Shown here: in pieces, positions 25,255-32,969 of the stretch
Layout: each line of letters begins with the position of its first letter
How positions within the stretch are numbered: position 1 is the stretch's first letter
NCBI RefSeq assembly: GCF_014646275.1
Contig: NZ_BMND01000012.1
Span: 62,001 to 126,000 of the forward strand
From: Streptomyces kronopolitis
Lineage (GTDB): Bacteria; Actinomycetota; Actinomycetes; Streptomycetales; Streptomycetaceae
Direction: 5' to 3'
Length of the DNA: 64,000 nucleotides
Position numbers and translations under genes: made by a program
The notes under the pieces: model-generated
What the model was told of the DNA's origin: nothing
Seen by the model: the letters and a program-made list of their open reading frames with translations, nothing else
Database searches by the model: none

Positions 25255-25357
25255 TAGGAACTGCCGTCACAGTTCACGCCCGCGTTCCTAGGAGAGGCGA
25301 GGGTGCGAGCTGTATCCGGCCGCGTACTGGTGGGCACGGACGGCTGGTGGCCGACAG

Positions 25358-25822
25358 TCAGGACACCGAGAACTTGGCAACGTATGCGTCGAAGGGCTCG
25401 ATGCCGACTTCCGCACGGAGTTCGTCCATGCACCCGGGCTCTTCACAGGGCCACGGAACGGGCGCCCCGTCCTGCACACCGGCGATCTGCGTGCCGTAGA
25501 TCTGCTTGTGGCCCTGATTGACCAGTACGCGGTCCCGCAGAAAGGCCAGATCTCGGGGGCGGGCCACGCCTGCGAACACCGCCTGCTGCATGAGCTGGAG
25601 AGCGCGCCGCTGCACGTCGAGCTGACGGTCGGCGTGCTGGGCGATCAGCCACGCGGCGCGTGCCACCTCCTCACCGACCAGCTCTGCCGTCGGCCAGCCC
25701 TACTCATCCATGATCGCGCCGAGTCGGTCACCGTGCCGTGCCGTCAGTCGGCGCCACGCCAACTGCTCAGCCGGATCCTGGCTGTTCGCGTGCGGGGCGG
25801 ATCGGTGATCGACCGCAGCCAT
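25358..25822 (-). pseudogene. DUF6624 protein interrupted by one amber codon
   Basis: From an ATG at 25822 (GTGGAG upstream) the minus strand reads MAAVDHRSAPHANSQDPAEQ, LAWRRLTARHGDRLGAIMDE, then TAG (25702-25700), then in the same frame GWPTAELVGEEVARAAWLIA, QHADRQLDVQRRALQLMQQA, LRDRVLVNQGHKQIYGTQ and VGIEPFDAYVAKFSVS to the stop at 25358. The joined 154-codon frame matches the DUF6624 pattern from end to end; the amber replaces a residue normally between DE and GWP. A GTG at 25666 would allow a shortened 102-aa product. It lies just outside the inverted IS remnant. Confidence 0.75.
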
Positions 25823-26382
25823 GTCCGTGAGCTCCACCGCAAGCGCGGCAACGCCGTGGTCCACTCTCAACTCCCCGGGATGGAAAGGTGTGTTGTTTTG
25901 GTCGTGGGCAACCTTAAGCGCGCCTATCAGGCATAAAGAACATTCCGAAGAACGGTGACAGGCACCTCTACGCGAAGGGAGAATGGACCTACCCCCGGAG
26001 CCAGAGCCGGATCGCTATGACGGTACGCATCGCTCAGGTGAGGCCAGGCCTGAGCAGCAAGCCCCTTCACGTGGGCGGGCGCCCGGTCTGGTGCCCCTTC
26101 GGGCGCGGGGCGGTGTGGGACGGGGCCAGGTCCACTACGGGGCGGACCCTGACGGTGCGTGGGTGGTGTCTCGTCCTGGCGGGCGAGAAATTGGCGGCGG
26201 GTGGGACGGATCCTGGTGGCGGCAGTCCGCGAGGGGGAGCCGCTGCGGCGGTCTCCGGATGACTCGCACTGCCTTTGCCGCCCCGTACCCGTCGGAGTGG
26301 GTCACACCGCACCGGCCGGCACCTCGCGCCGTGTTGTCTCGGCACGCAGGCTACCGGTGCACGAAGGAAGAGGAGCGTCACC
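25823..26382. other. Gap with no recognised gene
   Basis: 560 bases between the DUF6624 pseudogene and the membrane protein gene. Both strands were read; open frames here have no domain, start signal or codon pattern I trust. Given the neighbouring IS debris it may be decayed coding DNA. Confidence 0.4.
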
Positions 26383-26823
26383 ATGTCCCGGAGACCGCAC
26401 CCCGTCGCCACATCGCCGGAGAACCTGCACTACCCGCGCAGCCTCGCGGCGTTTCGTGGCACCAAACTGCTCGTCGGGGGCTATCTCGCCCTGAGCGTGC
26501 TCGCCCTGGTGGCCATCGTGCTGTTTCGAGACCACCCGGCTCTGGTGAACGATGCCGTTCGGGTGCGGGGAAGCATCGTCGTCGCCAGCGCCTCGGTGAT
26601 GTTCGGTTGCGCGGTCCACGCGGCCCGGGGTTCGCGCGGGGCCTGGCGCAGGTTGCGGGTCATCTCGGGCGTGATGGTGGGGGCCATCGTGGTCATCATC
26701 GCGGTCCCCGGTGCCTTTCCGGTGTGGCTGAAGTGGGAGCAGGGCGCCTGCGGGCTTCTTTTGATCGGCGTTGTGCTGCTCGTCAACGGCAGGCAGCTGC
26801 GCGGGGTGTTCGCCGCCGGATGA
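26383..26823 (+). CDS. Small integral membrane protein, unknown function
   Basis: 146 aa with four predicted membrane helices: KLLVGGYLALSVLALVAIVL, SIVVASASVMFGCAVHAARG, VISGVMVGAIVVIIAVPGAF and GACGLLLIGVVLLVNGRQ. The N terminus is cytoplasmic and basic (MSRRPHPVATSPENLHYPRS). ATG 26383 follows GGAAGAGGAGCGTCACC, a strong site. No catalytic motif seen. It is convergent with the oxidoreductase gene, only 19 bases apart. Confidence 0.65.
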   Translation: MSRRPHPVATSPENLHYPRSLAAFRGTKLLVGGYLALSVLALVAIVLFRDHPALVNDAVRVRGSIVVASASVMFGCAVHAARGSRGAWRRLRVISGVMVGAIVVIIAVPGAFPVWLKWEQGACGLLLIGVVLLVNGRQLRGVFAAG

Positions 26824-26842
26824 GCCGGGAGGAGGGCCGTGG

Positions 26843-27850
26843 TCAGAGTCGGACCACCATTTTTCCGGAGTTGCGGCCGTCCATCAGGCCGAGGAAGGCT
26901 TCCACGGCGCGGTCGATGCCGTCCTCGACGGTCTCGCGGAAGCGGATCTGCCCGTTGGCCAGCCAGCCGCCCATCTCGTCGGCGAAGCGGGGCTGGAGGT
27001 CGGTGTGGTCGATCACCTCGAATCCGCGCAGGGTGATGCGCTTCTTGACCAGTTCGACCATGTTGCACGGGCCGGGCGGGGGCTCGGTGGCGTGGTAGCC
27101 GGAGATGGCGCCGCACAGCGCGGCCCGGCCGTAGTGGTTCAGGGCGTCGATGGCGGCCTCGAGGTGGTCTCCTCCGACGTTGTCGAAGTACACGTCGATG
27201 CCGTCCGGAGCCGCCTTCGCGAGTTGTGTGCGTACCGGTGCGGTCTTGTAGTTGAAGGCGTCGGTGAAGCCGAGTTCGTCGGTCAGGTAGGCGACCTTGG
27301 CGTCGGATCCGGCGCTGCCGATGACCGCTTTCGCTCCGCGCAGCCGTGCGATCTGGCCGGCCAGGCTGCCCACCGCCCCGGCCGCGCCGGAGACGAAGAC
27401 CGTCTCCCCCGCGCGGAGTCCCGCGATCTCGGTCAGCCCGACGTAGGCGCTCAGACCCGGCATGCCCAGCACGCCGAGGAACGCCGAGTCGGCGACGCCT
27501 TCGACGCGCCGCAGGAGTGTGAAGCGGTCGGCCGGGGCGACCGCGCCGGTGCGCCAGCCGAGCGCGCTGAGCACCAGGTCCCCCGGAGAGAGGCCGGCCG
27601 CCCGCGACTCCACCACCTCGCCGACGGCGCCGCCCGTCATCGGCGCATCCAGCCGGTAGGCCGACGCGCCGGTCTGGGCGGGGCTCATCAAGGACCGCAT
27701 GTAGGGGTCGACGGAGAGGTAGGTGTGGCGGACCGCCACCTCTCCCGGCCCCGGTGCGGGTAACTCCCTCTCCACGAGGCGGAAATCGTCCGGTGTCGGG
27801 CGCCCCACGGGGCGGGCGGTCAGGTGCCACTCCTGCACGGTTCCGGTCAT
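26843..27850 (-). CDS. NADP-dependent oxidoreductase (PTGR/CurA-like MDR)
   Basis: 335 aa, zinc-free medium-chain reductase. Signatures: LSVDPYMRSLM, PMTGGAVGEVVESR, the nucleotide motif VFVSGAAGAVGSLAGQIARL, IDVYFDNVGGDHLEAAIDAL and the C-terminal GRNSGKMVVRL. The family (leukotriene B4 12-hydroxydehydrogenase / prostaglandin reductase, bacterial CurA) reduces alpha,beta-unsaturated ketones with NADPH in the cytoplasm. ATG 27850 is the family start (MTGTVQEWHLTARPVGRPTP). It is divergent from the DinB-type gene at 28002 across 151 bases containing 10-base direct repeats. Confidence 0.9.
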   Translation of the reverse strand: MTGTVQEWHLTARPVGRPTPDDFRLVERELPAPGPGEVAVRHTYLSVDPYMRSLMSPAQTGASAYRLDAPMTGGAVGEVVESRAAGLSPGDLVLSALGWRTGAVAPADRFTLLRRVEGVADSAFLGVLGMPGLSAYVGLTEIAGLRAGETVFVSGAAGAVGSLAGQIARLRGAKAVIGSAGSDAKVAYLTDELGFTDAFNYKTAPVRTQLAKAAPDGIDVYFDNVGGDHLEAAIDALNHYGRAALCGAISGYHATEPPPGPCNMVELVKKRITLRGFEVIDHTDLQPRFADEMGGWLANGQIRFRETVEDGIDRAVEAFLGLMDGRNSGKMVVRL

Positions 27851-27964
27851 GCGCCGTTCTCCTGTTGAGGTCGTCGGGCCACTCTTCCCTTCCGGCAGCG
27901 CGGCCGGGCGCCGGTTCATTCCCCAGCCGTTGTCAGTGGTGCCTGGCAGACTCGGCTCCCTCAC

Positions 27965-27994
27965 GATCAGGCACTATCAGGCACGGTCAGGAGG
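27965..27994. repeat. Three 10-base direct repeats upstream of the DinB gene
   Basis: GATCAGGCAC, TATCAGGCAC, GGTCAGGAGG in tandem; the last merges with the ribosome binding site of the 28002 gene. One repeat per helical turn could bind a regulator or arise by slippage. Confidence 0.4.
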
Positions 27995-28001
27995 GCGGAT
28001 C

Positions 28002-28550
28002 ATGACCGGACAGGACGCTCCAAGCCATTTCGCACCGCGGTGGGAGGGCGATACCCGCGACCCGGTGCCCGCGGTGGGCGGCGAGCGCGAGACGCTGGGC
28101 GCGGTCCTGGACTGGCACCGGGACACCTTCGCGCTCAAGTGCGCCGGACTGCCACCGGCCCTCCTCTCGCGGCAGGCGATACCGCCGTCCGGCCTGTCCC
28201 TGCACGGGCTGGTGCGGCACCTCGCGGGCGTGGAGCGATGGTGGTTCCGCATCCAGTTCGCCGGTGAGGACCTCCCCCTGCTCCACTACTCCGACGAGGA
28301 TCCAGACCAGGACTTCGGCGTCCTCGACGGCGATGTGGACGAGGCCTTCGCCGTCTGGCGGGCGGAGTGCGCGCACTCCCGGCGGATCACGGCGCAGGCC
28401 GGGTCGCTGGAGGAGACGGGGATCCGCAGACGGACCGGTGAGCCGGTCTCGTTGCGCCGCATCCTGATCGACATGATCGCCGAGTACGCGCGGCACAACG
28501 GCCATGCGGATCTGCTGCGTGAGCGGCTCGACGGGACAACGGGGATGTGA
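28002..28550 (+). CDS. DinB/DUF664-family protein
   Basis: 182 aa. Four-helix DinB fold: ETLGAVLDWHRDTFALKCAG, LSLHGLVRHLAGVERWWFRI, VDEAFAVWRAECAHSRRITA, and the C-terminal LIDMIAEYARHNGHADLLRE, which supplies the conserved metal-site His (with His in VRHLAGVE). Typical DUF664 length. Relatives include mycothiol-dependent enzymes, so a thiol-transferase role is possible. ATG 28002 follows CAGGAGGGCGGATC. Divergent from the MDR reductase, with which it may share detoxification duty. Confidence 0.82.
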   Translation: MTGQDAPSHFAPRWEGDTRDPVPAVGGERETLGAVLDWHRDTFALKCAGLPPALLSRQAIPPSGLSLHGLVRHLAGVERWWFRIQFAGEDLPLLHYSDEDPDQDFGVLDGDVDEAFAVWRAECAHSRRITAQAGSLEETGIRRRTGEPVSLRRILIDMIAEYARHNGHADLLRERLDGTTGM

Positions 28551-28578
28551 GCGGAGCCGTTCGGGCGCGGGACGTTGG

Positions 28579-30093
28579 TCAGAGCGGTGCGGCGAGGTCC
28601 TGGGTCCACCAGGGTCCGCCCGCGCCCTGGACAACTCCGACGCCTACGGCCGTGAACTTGCAGTCGAGCAGGTTGTCGCGGTGCATGGGGTCGCCCATCC
28701 AGTCGTTCACCACGGCGGCGGCGGTGCGCGGGCCGCGGTGGAGGTTCTCGCCCCAGCTGCTCCAGCGGAAGCCGGCGGCGCTGATCCGGGCATCGGGGCC
28801 GGTGCCGTCCGGGGTGTCGTGCTCGTAGTAGTCGCGGGCGGCCATGTCGGCGGAGTGCCGCTGCGCCGCGGTGTGGAGTCGGCGGTCGATGCGCAGCGGC
28901 CGGCAACCGGCCCGGGTCCGCCGGGCGTTGACCAGGGCGGTGACCTGCTCCTCCAGGTCGGGCGGGGTGGCCGACGGGGTGGGGGTGCGCGGGACGGTCG
29001 GGGTGGGGGACGGCGACGGGGAGTGTGACGGCTTGCGGGTGGGGGTCGGCGTGGGGCTCGGGGACGGGCGGTGGGTGACCACGGTCCGTGCCGCCTTCGG
29101 CTTGTCCTTCCGCGCGTCCTGGGGCGTGCCGCCGGACCACCACACGGCGGCGAGGACGGCCGCGGCGAGGGTGGCGGTGCCCGTGACGGCCGTGCCCTTG
29201 GTGATCCGGCGCGGGCCCGTCGGCCGGGTGGGCGGCGCGTGCTGCGTGCCCGCTCCGCCGGACCCGTGGGGCGGGGCGGCCACGGCCTGCGCCGTCGCGG
29301 CGGTCGGGGCCGTCAGGACCGAGGGCGGGGTGAGATGGGCGGGCAGCGGCAGCATGGCGAGGCCGGCCAGCAGGCCCTCGGCGGGCAGCAGGTCGTTCCA
29401 GTGGCCGGAGCAGGTGGCGCACTGGCGGGCGTGGCGGGCTATTCGCTTGCGCCACAGGGCACAGGGCTCGTGGTCCCAGGTGGCCGTCAGCTCGGTCAGG
29501 TCGGGGCAGGGCGGGTCGGCCGCGAGGGCGCGGACCACGACACGTCCCGCCTCCAGCTGCTGCTTCATGCGCTGTACGCGGACGGCCGCGTGGCGGGAGT
29601 CGATCCCGACGGCGGCGACCAGCTCCGGTCGGCTGATCTCGCCGGCGGCCTCCAGCCACCACAGGGAGAGCAGCGAGCGGTCGCCCTCGTCCAGCCACCG
29701 GGTGGCCGCGGCCACCTCGCGGCGCTGACCGGAGAGCCCCAGCCGAAGAATCGTGAGGTCCACGAAGTCGGCGGAGCGGTCGGCCCGTTCCGGCGCCTGG
29801 TCGAGCCCGACGGCGGGCGCCTGCCGGGCGGTGTTCCACCGCCGGCGGACCTGGTTCATGGCGATCGCCACCAGCCAGGAGCGGAACGACGCCGGCTCCC
29901 GCAGGTCCGTCAGCGACTCCAGGACGCGCAGCATGGTCTCCTGCACCACGTCGTCCACGTCCGCGTGGCCGTCCAGTGCCCGGCCCACGACGTTGTAGAT
30001 CAGCGGCAGGTATGCGGCGACCAGCTGCTCGCGGGCCTGTTCGTCGCCGGCCTGGGCGGCCTCGACGGCCGCCGTCCCGTTTTCCTGCTTCAC
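28579..30093 (-). CDS. Sigma factor fused to zinc-finger, membrane anchor and CAP domain
   Basis: 504 aa from a GTG at 30093. Residues 22-86 are sigma region 2 (REQLVAAYLPLIYNVVGRAL, DVDDVVQETMLRVLES, FRSWLVAIAMNQVRRRW). Residues 130-190 look like region 4 (LDEGDRSLLSLWWLEAAGEI, SRHAAVRVQRMKQQLEAGRV). A ZAS-like H221-x3-C225-x2-C228 motif follows, then a transmembrane helix at 301-320, a Ser/Pro/Thr linker, and an extracellular CAP/SCP domain at 382-500 (QVTALVNARRTRAGCRPLRI, HSADMAARDYYEHDTPDG, WGENLHRG, HRDNLLDCKFTAVGVGV). ECF sigma factors with C-terminal sensory extensions are known in actinobacteria; here one polypeptide would join a wall-side CAP sensor to promoter recognition. Divergent from another CAP protein, the likely target. 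Confidence 0.85.
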   Translation of the reverse strand: MKQENGTAAVEAAQAGDEQAREQLVAAYLPLIYNVVGRALDGHADVDDVVQETMLRVLESLTDLREPASFRSWLVAIAMNQVRRRWNTARQAPAVGLDQAPERADRSADFVDLTILRLGLSGQRREVAAATRWLDEGDRSLLSLWWLEAAGEISRPELVAAVGIDSRHAAVRVQRMKQQLEAGRVVVRALAADPPCPDLTELTATWDHEPCALWRKRIARHARQCATCSGHWNDLLPAEGLLAGLAMLPLPAHLTPPSVLTAPTAATAQAVAAPPHGSGGAGTQHAPPTRPTGPRRITKGTAVTGTATLAAAVLAAVWWSGGTPQDARKDKPKAARTVVTHRPSPSPTPTPTRKPSHSPSPSPTPTVPRTPTPSATPPDLEEQVTALVNARRTRAGCRPLRIDRRLHTAAQRHSADMAARDYYEHDTPDGTGPDARISAAGFRWSSWGENLHRGPRTAAAVVNDWMGDPMHRDNLLDCKFTAVGVGVVQGAGGPWWTQDLAAPL

Positions 30094-30428
30094 GCCTTTT
30101 CGTTCCTGTTCATCCGTGCGTACCCATGGCCCCCGCACTCAGGTGACCCGGTGGGCGCACCCCGACAACAGAAAAACCTACGTGGATCCGGAAATCTGTG
30201 CGCACCCGCCCACCCCCGCGGCTCGATCCCCGGCCACGCCCTCCGGTCACGAGCACCCCCGCAGGCCTCCGGGAAAATCTTTTCGAGGTTTCCGTTATCG
30301 GGGACTGCGCCCCCACTCTCCCTTGTGTCGGACCACAGGGACGACGGATCTCAGCGGCCCGCCGGCTGCAGGGATCCGGCGCGCCCCGGCGGTCCGGCGC
30401 ATCCCCGACCCCCACAGGAAACGGAACC
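30094..30428. promoter_or_regulatory. Intergenic region between the two CAP genes
   Basis: 335 bases. Two related AT-rich motifs, TCCGGAAATCT (30187-30197) and TCCGGGAAAATCT (30268-30280), point toward the 30429 gene. ECF -35 elements are often GGAA-rich, so these may be autoregulated promoters of the fused sigma factor. No other structure recognised. Confidence 0.35.
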
Positions 30429-31340
30429 ATGAACAACGACCACCGTCAGACGGAGCCGCACGACCTCACCGCGACCGGGGAGGGCCGCCGGGCGAAGGAG
30501 CCCGCCGGGCACCGGCGTTCCGACGCCCCGGGTGCCGGCCGTCCGGGCGGGCGGCACGGACGCCGCAGCGGTCTGCACCGCGGCGGCGCCCACCCCCGGC
30601 GGAACACCACGCTGGTGGCCGCGGCGGCCGTGCTCGTCGTGGGCGGGGCCTGTGTGCTGCTGATACGGCCCGGCTCCGGAGCCGACCAGGCGCTCGCCGC
30701 GAACCAGTCCGCACCGGAGGCGCCCGCGCCGACCGACGCCCCGTCCACGGCGCCGAGCCCCTCGCACTCCCCCAAGACCCACAAGCCCTCCGCCAAGCCG
30801 TCGAAGGCCGCGCGGCACACCAAGCAGCACAAGGCTCCCCGGCCGCAGCCGACCCGCTCCAGCCACGAGCCGAGCACGTCGTCCACCACGCCCCGTGTCG
30901 AGTCCGGGCCGGGGACCGGCACGCCCGGCGGCACGCAGACGGCGACCGGGACCGCCGCCCGCTTCGCGCAGAAGATCGTGCAGATGGTCAACGCACAGCG
31001 GGCGCAGCACGGTTGCGGTCCGTTGAAGGTCGACTCGCATCTGACGACCGCCGCGCAGAAGCACTCCGACGACATGGCCGCCCGCAACTACTACGAGCAC
31101 AACACGCCCGAGGGCGTCGACCCCGGCACCCGGATGACCAACGCCGGTTTCCCGTGGAGCAGTTGGGCAGAGAACATCTTCAAGAGCCCGAAGGACCCGG
31201 CCACCGCGATGGACGGCTGGATGAAGAGCCCGGGCCACCGCGACAACATCCTCAACTGCTCCTACAAGTCCACCGGAGTGGGCGTCAACCTCAGCGCCAA
31301 CGGCCCGTGGTGGACGCAGGACTTCGCCACCCACTCCTGA
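30429..31340 (+). CDS. Membrane-anchored CAP/SCP-domain protein
   Basis: 303 aa. A basic cytoplasmic tail of about 58 residues, one membrane helix (TLVAAAAVLVVGGACVLLIR, 61-80), a Ser/Pro/Lys linker, and a CAP domain at about 180-300: IVQMVNAQRAQHGCGPLKVD, KHSDDMAARNYYEHNTPEGV, SSWAENIFKSP, GHRDNILNCSYKSTGVGVNL. The Cys pair and HRDNI match the CAP domain of the divergent sigma-fusion protein, so the two are paralogues. CAP proteins lack a single known activity; bacterial ones sit at the envelope. ATG 30429 follows CAGGAAACGGAACC. It probably depends on the fused sigma factor. Confidence 0.85.
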   Translation: MNNDHRQTEPHDLTATGEGRRAKEPAGHRRSDAPGAGRPGGRHGRRSGLHRGGAHPRRNTTLVAAAAVLVVGGACVLLIRPGSGADQALAANQSAPEAPAPTDAPSTAPSPSHSPKTHKPSAKPSKAARHTKQHKAPRPQPTRSSHEPSTSSTTPRVESGPGTGTPGGTQTATGTAARFAQKIVQMVNAQRAQHGCGPLKVDSHLTTAAQKHSDDMAARNYYEHNTPEGVDPGTRMTNAGFPWSSWAENIFKSPKDPATAMDGWMKSPGHRDNILNCSYKSTGVGVNLSANGPWWTQDFATHS

Positions 31341-31453
31341 CCTGCCCACTCCTGATCCGCGACGCCTGATCCCCCACCGCTGATCTGCCACCGCGGTCCC
31401 ACCCGGCGGTCCGGAGTGGATCCGGGCCGCCGGGGTCCGCGGCACCGGACGGG

Positions 31454-32287
31454 TCAGCCGCCCGCCGTGGTGAAGGTGCGGCCGAGGAAGCCGTCCAGGC
31501 TGCGGCGGGCGGCGGCGGCGTGCGGGCCGGCGAAGATCTCGGCGGCGTGCAGGGTGCCGGGCAGGACCGTGACCTCGGCCGCGGGGAAGCCGTGGGCGAC
31601 GTCGCGCAGATGCTTCTCGTCGGAGAGCGGGTCGTCGGCGGTCCCCAGCAGGAGCAGTTCACCGTCGTAGGACGAGCCGTTTCCCGAGGAGTAGCCGCCC
31701 AGCGAGGCGAGCGGGCTGATGCCCGCGACCCCGGACGGGCGCTGGGCGCGGTCCGCCAGCATGCCCAGCATCACCGTGCCGCCCATGCAACCACCCACCC
31801 AGGCCACGTCGGTGGCACCGCGCGAGCGCAGCAGGCGGGTCGCGTCGGCGACGGTCCGGCGGCGGTCCGGACCCCAGTCGAAGGTGACGACGTGGTAGCC
31901 GCCGGCGGCGAGCCGCTTGGCCTCGGCCGCCCATTCGCAGGCGTCGCCCCAGGAGATGGGGGCGAAGACCACGCCGCGCGGGCCGGCGCCCAGGGTGACC
32001 AGGCGGCCCTTGCCCGGGGCGCCGGGCAGTCGGTAGGCGCCGGCCTGCCGGACGCCGTCGAAGCAGGACGGCAGCCGGTCGGGGGCGGCGGTGAACTCTG
32101 GCATTCCGGCGGTTCCTTCCTCGGTGGAGCGGTGGTTTTCCGCCATCGCGCTCCCCTGTGCGGCCGTGTCCGGGGCGCGGCCGGTACAGGCGGAGGCACA
32201 GGTCAGGGCCAGGGCCAGGATTGCCGCCATGACCAGGGGACGCCTCGACTCACGTAGGGACATGAGAGAAGCATAGAGAGAAAGCAT
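31454..32287 (-). CDS. Lipoprotein dienelactone-hydrolase-like enzyme
   Basis: 277 aa from ATG 32287; an inner ATG at 32263 also gives a full signal. The signal MAAILALALTCASAC ends in a lipobox-type A-S-A-C, so the protein is probably lipid-anchored outside the membrane. The alpha/beta-hydrolase core has VVTFDWGPDRRR, the nucleophile region WVGGCMGGTVMLG (Cys as in dienelactone hydrolase, GxCxGG), LLLLGTADDPLSDEKHL and the His in LPGTLHAAEIFAG. TAGCTT lies six bases before ATG 32287, a leaderless pattern, and overlaps an inverted-repeat operator (32289-32328). Divergent from the MarR gene. Confidence 0.75.
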   Translation of the reverse strand: MLSLYASLMSLRESRRPLVMAAILALALTCASACTGRAPDTAAQGSAMAENHRSTEEGTAGMPEFTAAPDRLPSCFDGVRQAGAYRLPGAPGKGRLVTLGAGPRGVVFAPISWGDACEWAAEAKRLAAGGYHVVTFDWGPDRRRTVADATRLLRSRGATDVAWVGGCMGGTVMLGMLADRAQRPSGVAGISPLASLGGYSSGNGSSYDGELLLLGTADDPLSDEKHLRDVAHGFPAAEVTVLPGTLHAAEIFAGPHAAAARRSLDGFLGRTFTTAGG

Positions 32288-32288
32288 T

Positions 32289-32328
32289 GTGAAAAGCTAT
32301 ATTGAAAGATAGCTGGAAAGCTTTTCAC
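32289..32328. promoter_or_regulatory. Nested inverted-repeat operator, probable MarR site
   Basis: Outer arms GTGAAAAGCT (32289-32298) and AGCTTTTCAC (32319-32328); inner arms AGCTAT (32295-32300) and ATAGCT (32309-32314). AT-rich in a GC-rich genome, covers the -10 region of the lipoprotein gene, and lies 108 bases upstream of marR. Confidence 0.65.
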
Positions 32329-32435
32329 CGCGTCCACATCGGGTACGCACACTGTCCCCCCAGGTCAGAACCAGCCTGTGCGGACAGTGAGATATCTTTG
32401 TACTGAGCAATCGGGCAGAGGGAAGGCGGCTCACC

Positions 32436-32945
32436 ATGGAGCCTGACCACGTAGACGAGATCATCTCCGCCTGGGGACACGAGCTGCCCGAAATCGCCGG
32501 TCTCCCGCTGGAACTGGCCAAACGGACCGCTCTCCTGGTCTCGGCCTTCGACATCGCCGCGGGCGCCGAGCTGGAGAAGCTGGGCCTGACCCAGGCCGAG
32601 TACGGCGTGCTGGCCACCCTCCGGCGGATCGGCGCCCCGTACCGCCTCAAGCCGACCGACCTGACACACGCCCTGCTGCTGTCCTCCGGCGGCACCAGCA
32701 ATGTCATCAAGCGCCTGGTGGCGGCCGGCCATGTCACCCGCGCGGCGGCCGAGGACGATGCGCGCAGCAGCTGGGTGCAGCTGACACCGAGCGGGGTGGA
32801 GACCGCCGAGGCGGCGGTGCGCGCCACCACCGCCGTGCACGCGCGGCTCGTCGACCGGATTCCGGAGCAGACGGCGAAGGCGCTCAGCGAACAACTGCGT
32901 ATCGCGCTCGCCGCCATCGAGGAGGGCGTGCTGATCCGCCGCTGA
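32436..32945 (+). CDS. MarR-family transcriptional regulator
   Basis: 169 aa. Winged-helix core: LTQAEYGVLATLRRIGAPYR, LKPTDLTHALLLSSGGTSNV, IKRLVAAGHVTRAAAEDDAR, WVQLTPSGVETAEAAV, flanked by dimerisation helices, typical MarR length and order. It binds as a dimer to inverted repeats and releases DNA on binding phenolic or oxidant ligands. ATG 32436 follows GGAAGGCGGCTCACC. The likely site is 32289-32328; a similar AGCTTTCAC element stands upstream of the WrbA-like gene (41064). It is convergent with the seven-gene operon. Confidence 0.88.
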   Translation: MEPDHVDEIISAWGHELPEIAGLPLELAKRTALLVSAFDIAAGAELEKLGLTQAEYGVLATLRRIGAPYRLKPTDLTHALLLSSGGTSNVIKRLVAAGHVTRAAAEDDARSSWVQLTPSGVETAEAAVRATTAVHARLVDRIPEQTAKALSEQLRIALAAIEEGVLIRR

Positions 32946-32961
32946 CGCGAGGCGTCAGCGG
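32939..32961. terminator. Convergent terminator hairpin overlapping the marR stop
   Basis: CCGCTGACGC (32939-32948) and GCGTCAGCGG (32952-32961) with a GAG loop; perfect ten-base stem between marR and the end of the minus-strand operon. Confidence 0.75.
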
Positions 32962-32969
32962 CGGACGGT

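Noticed and set aside
26066..26085. Second parS-like site (TTCACGTG core)
   Set aside because: Only the central eight bases agree; flanks do not fit parS.
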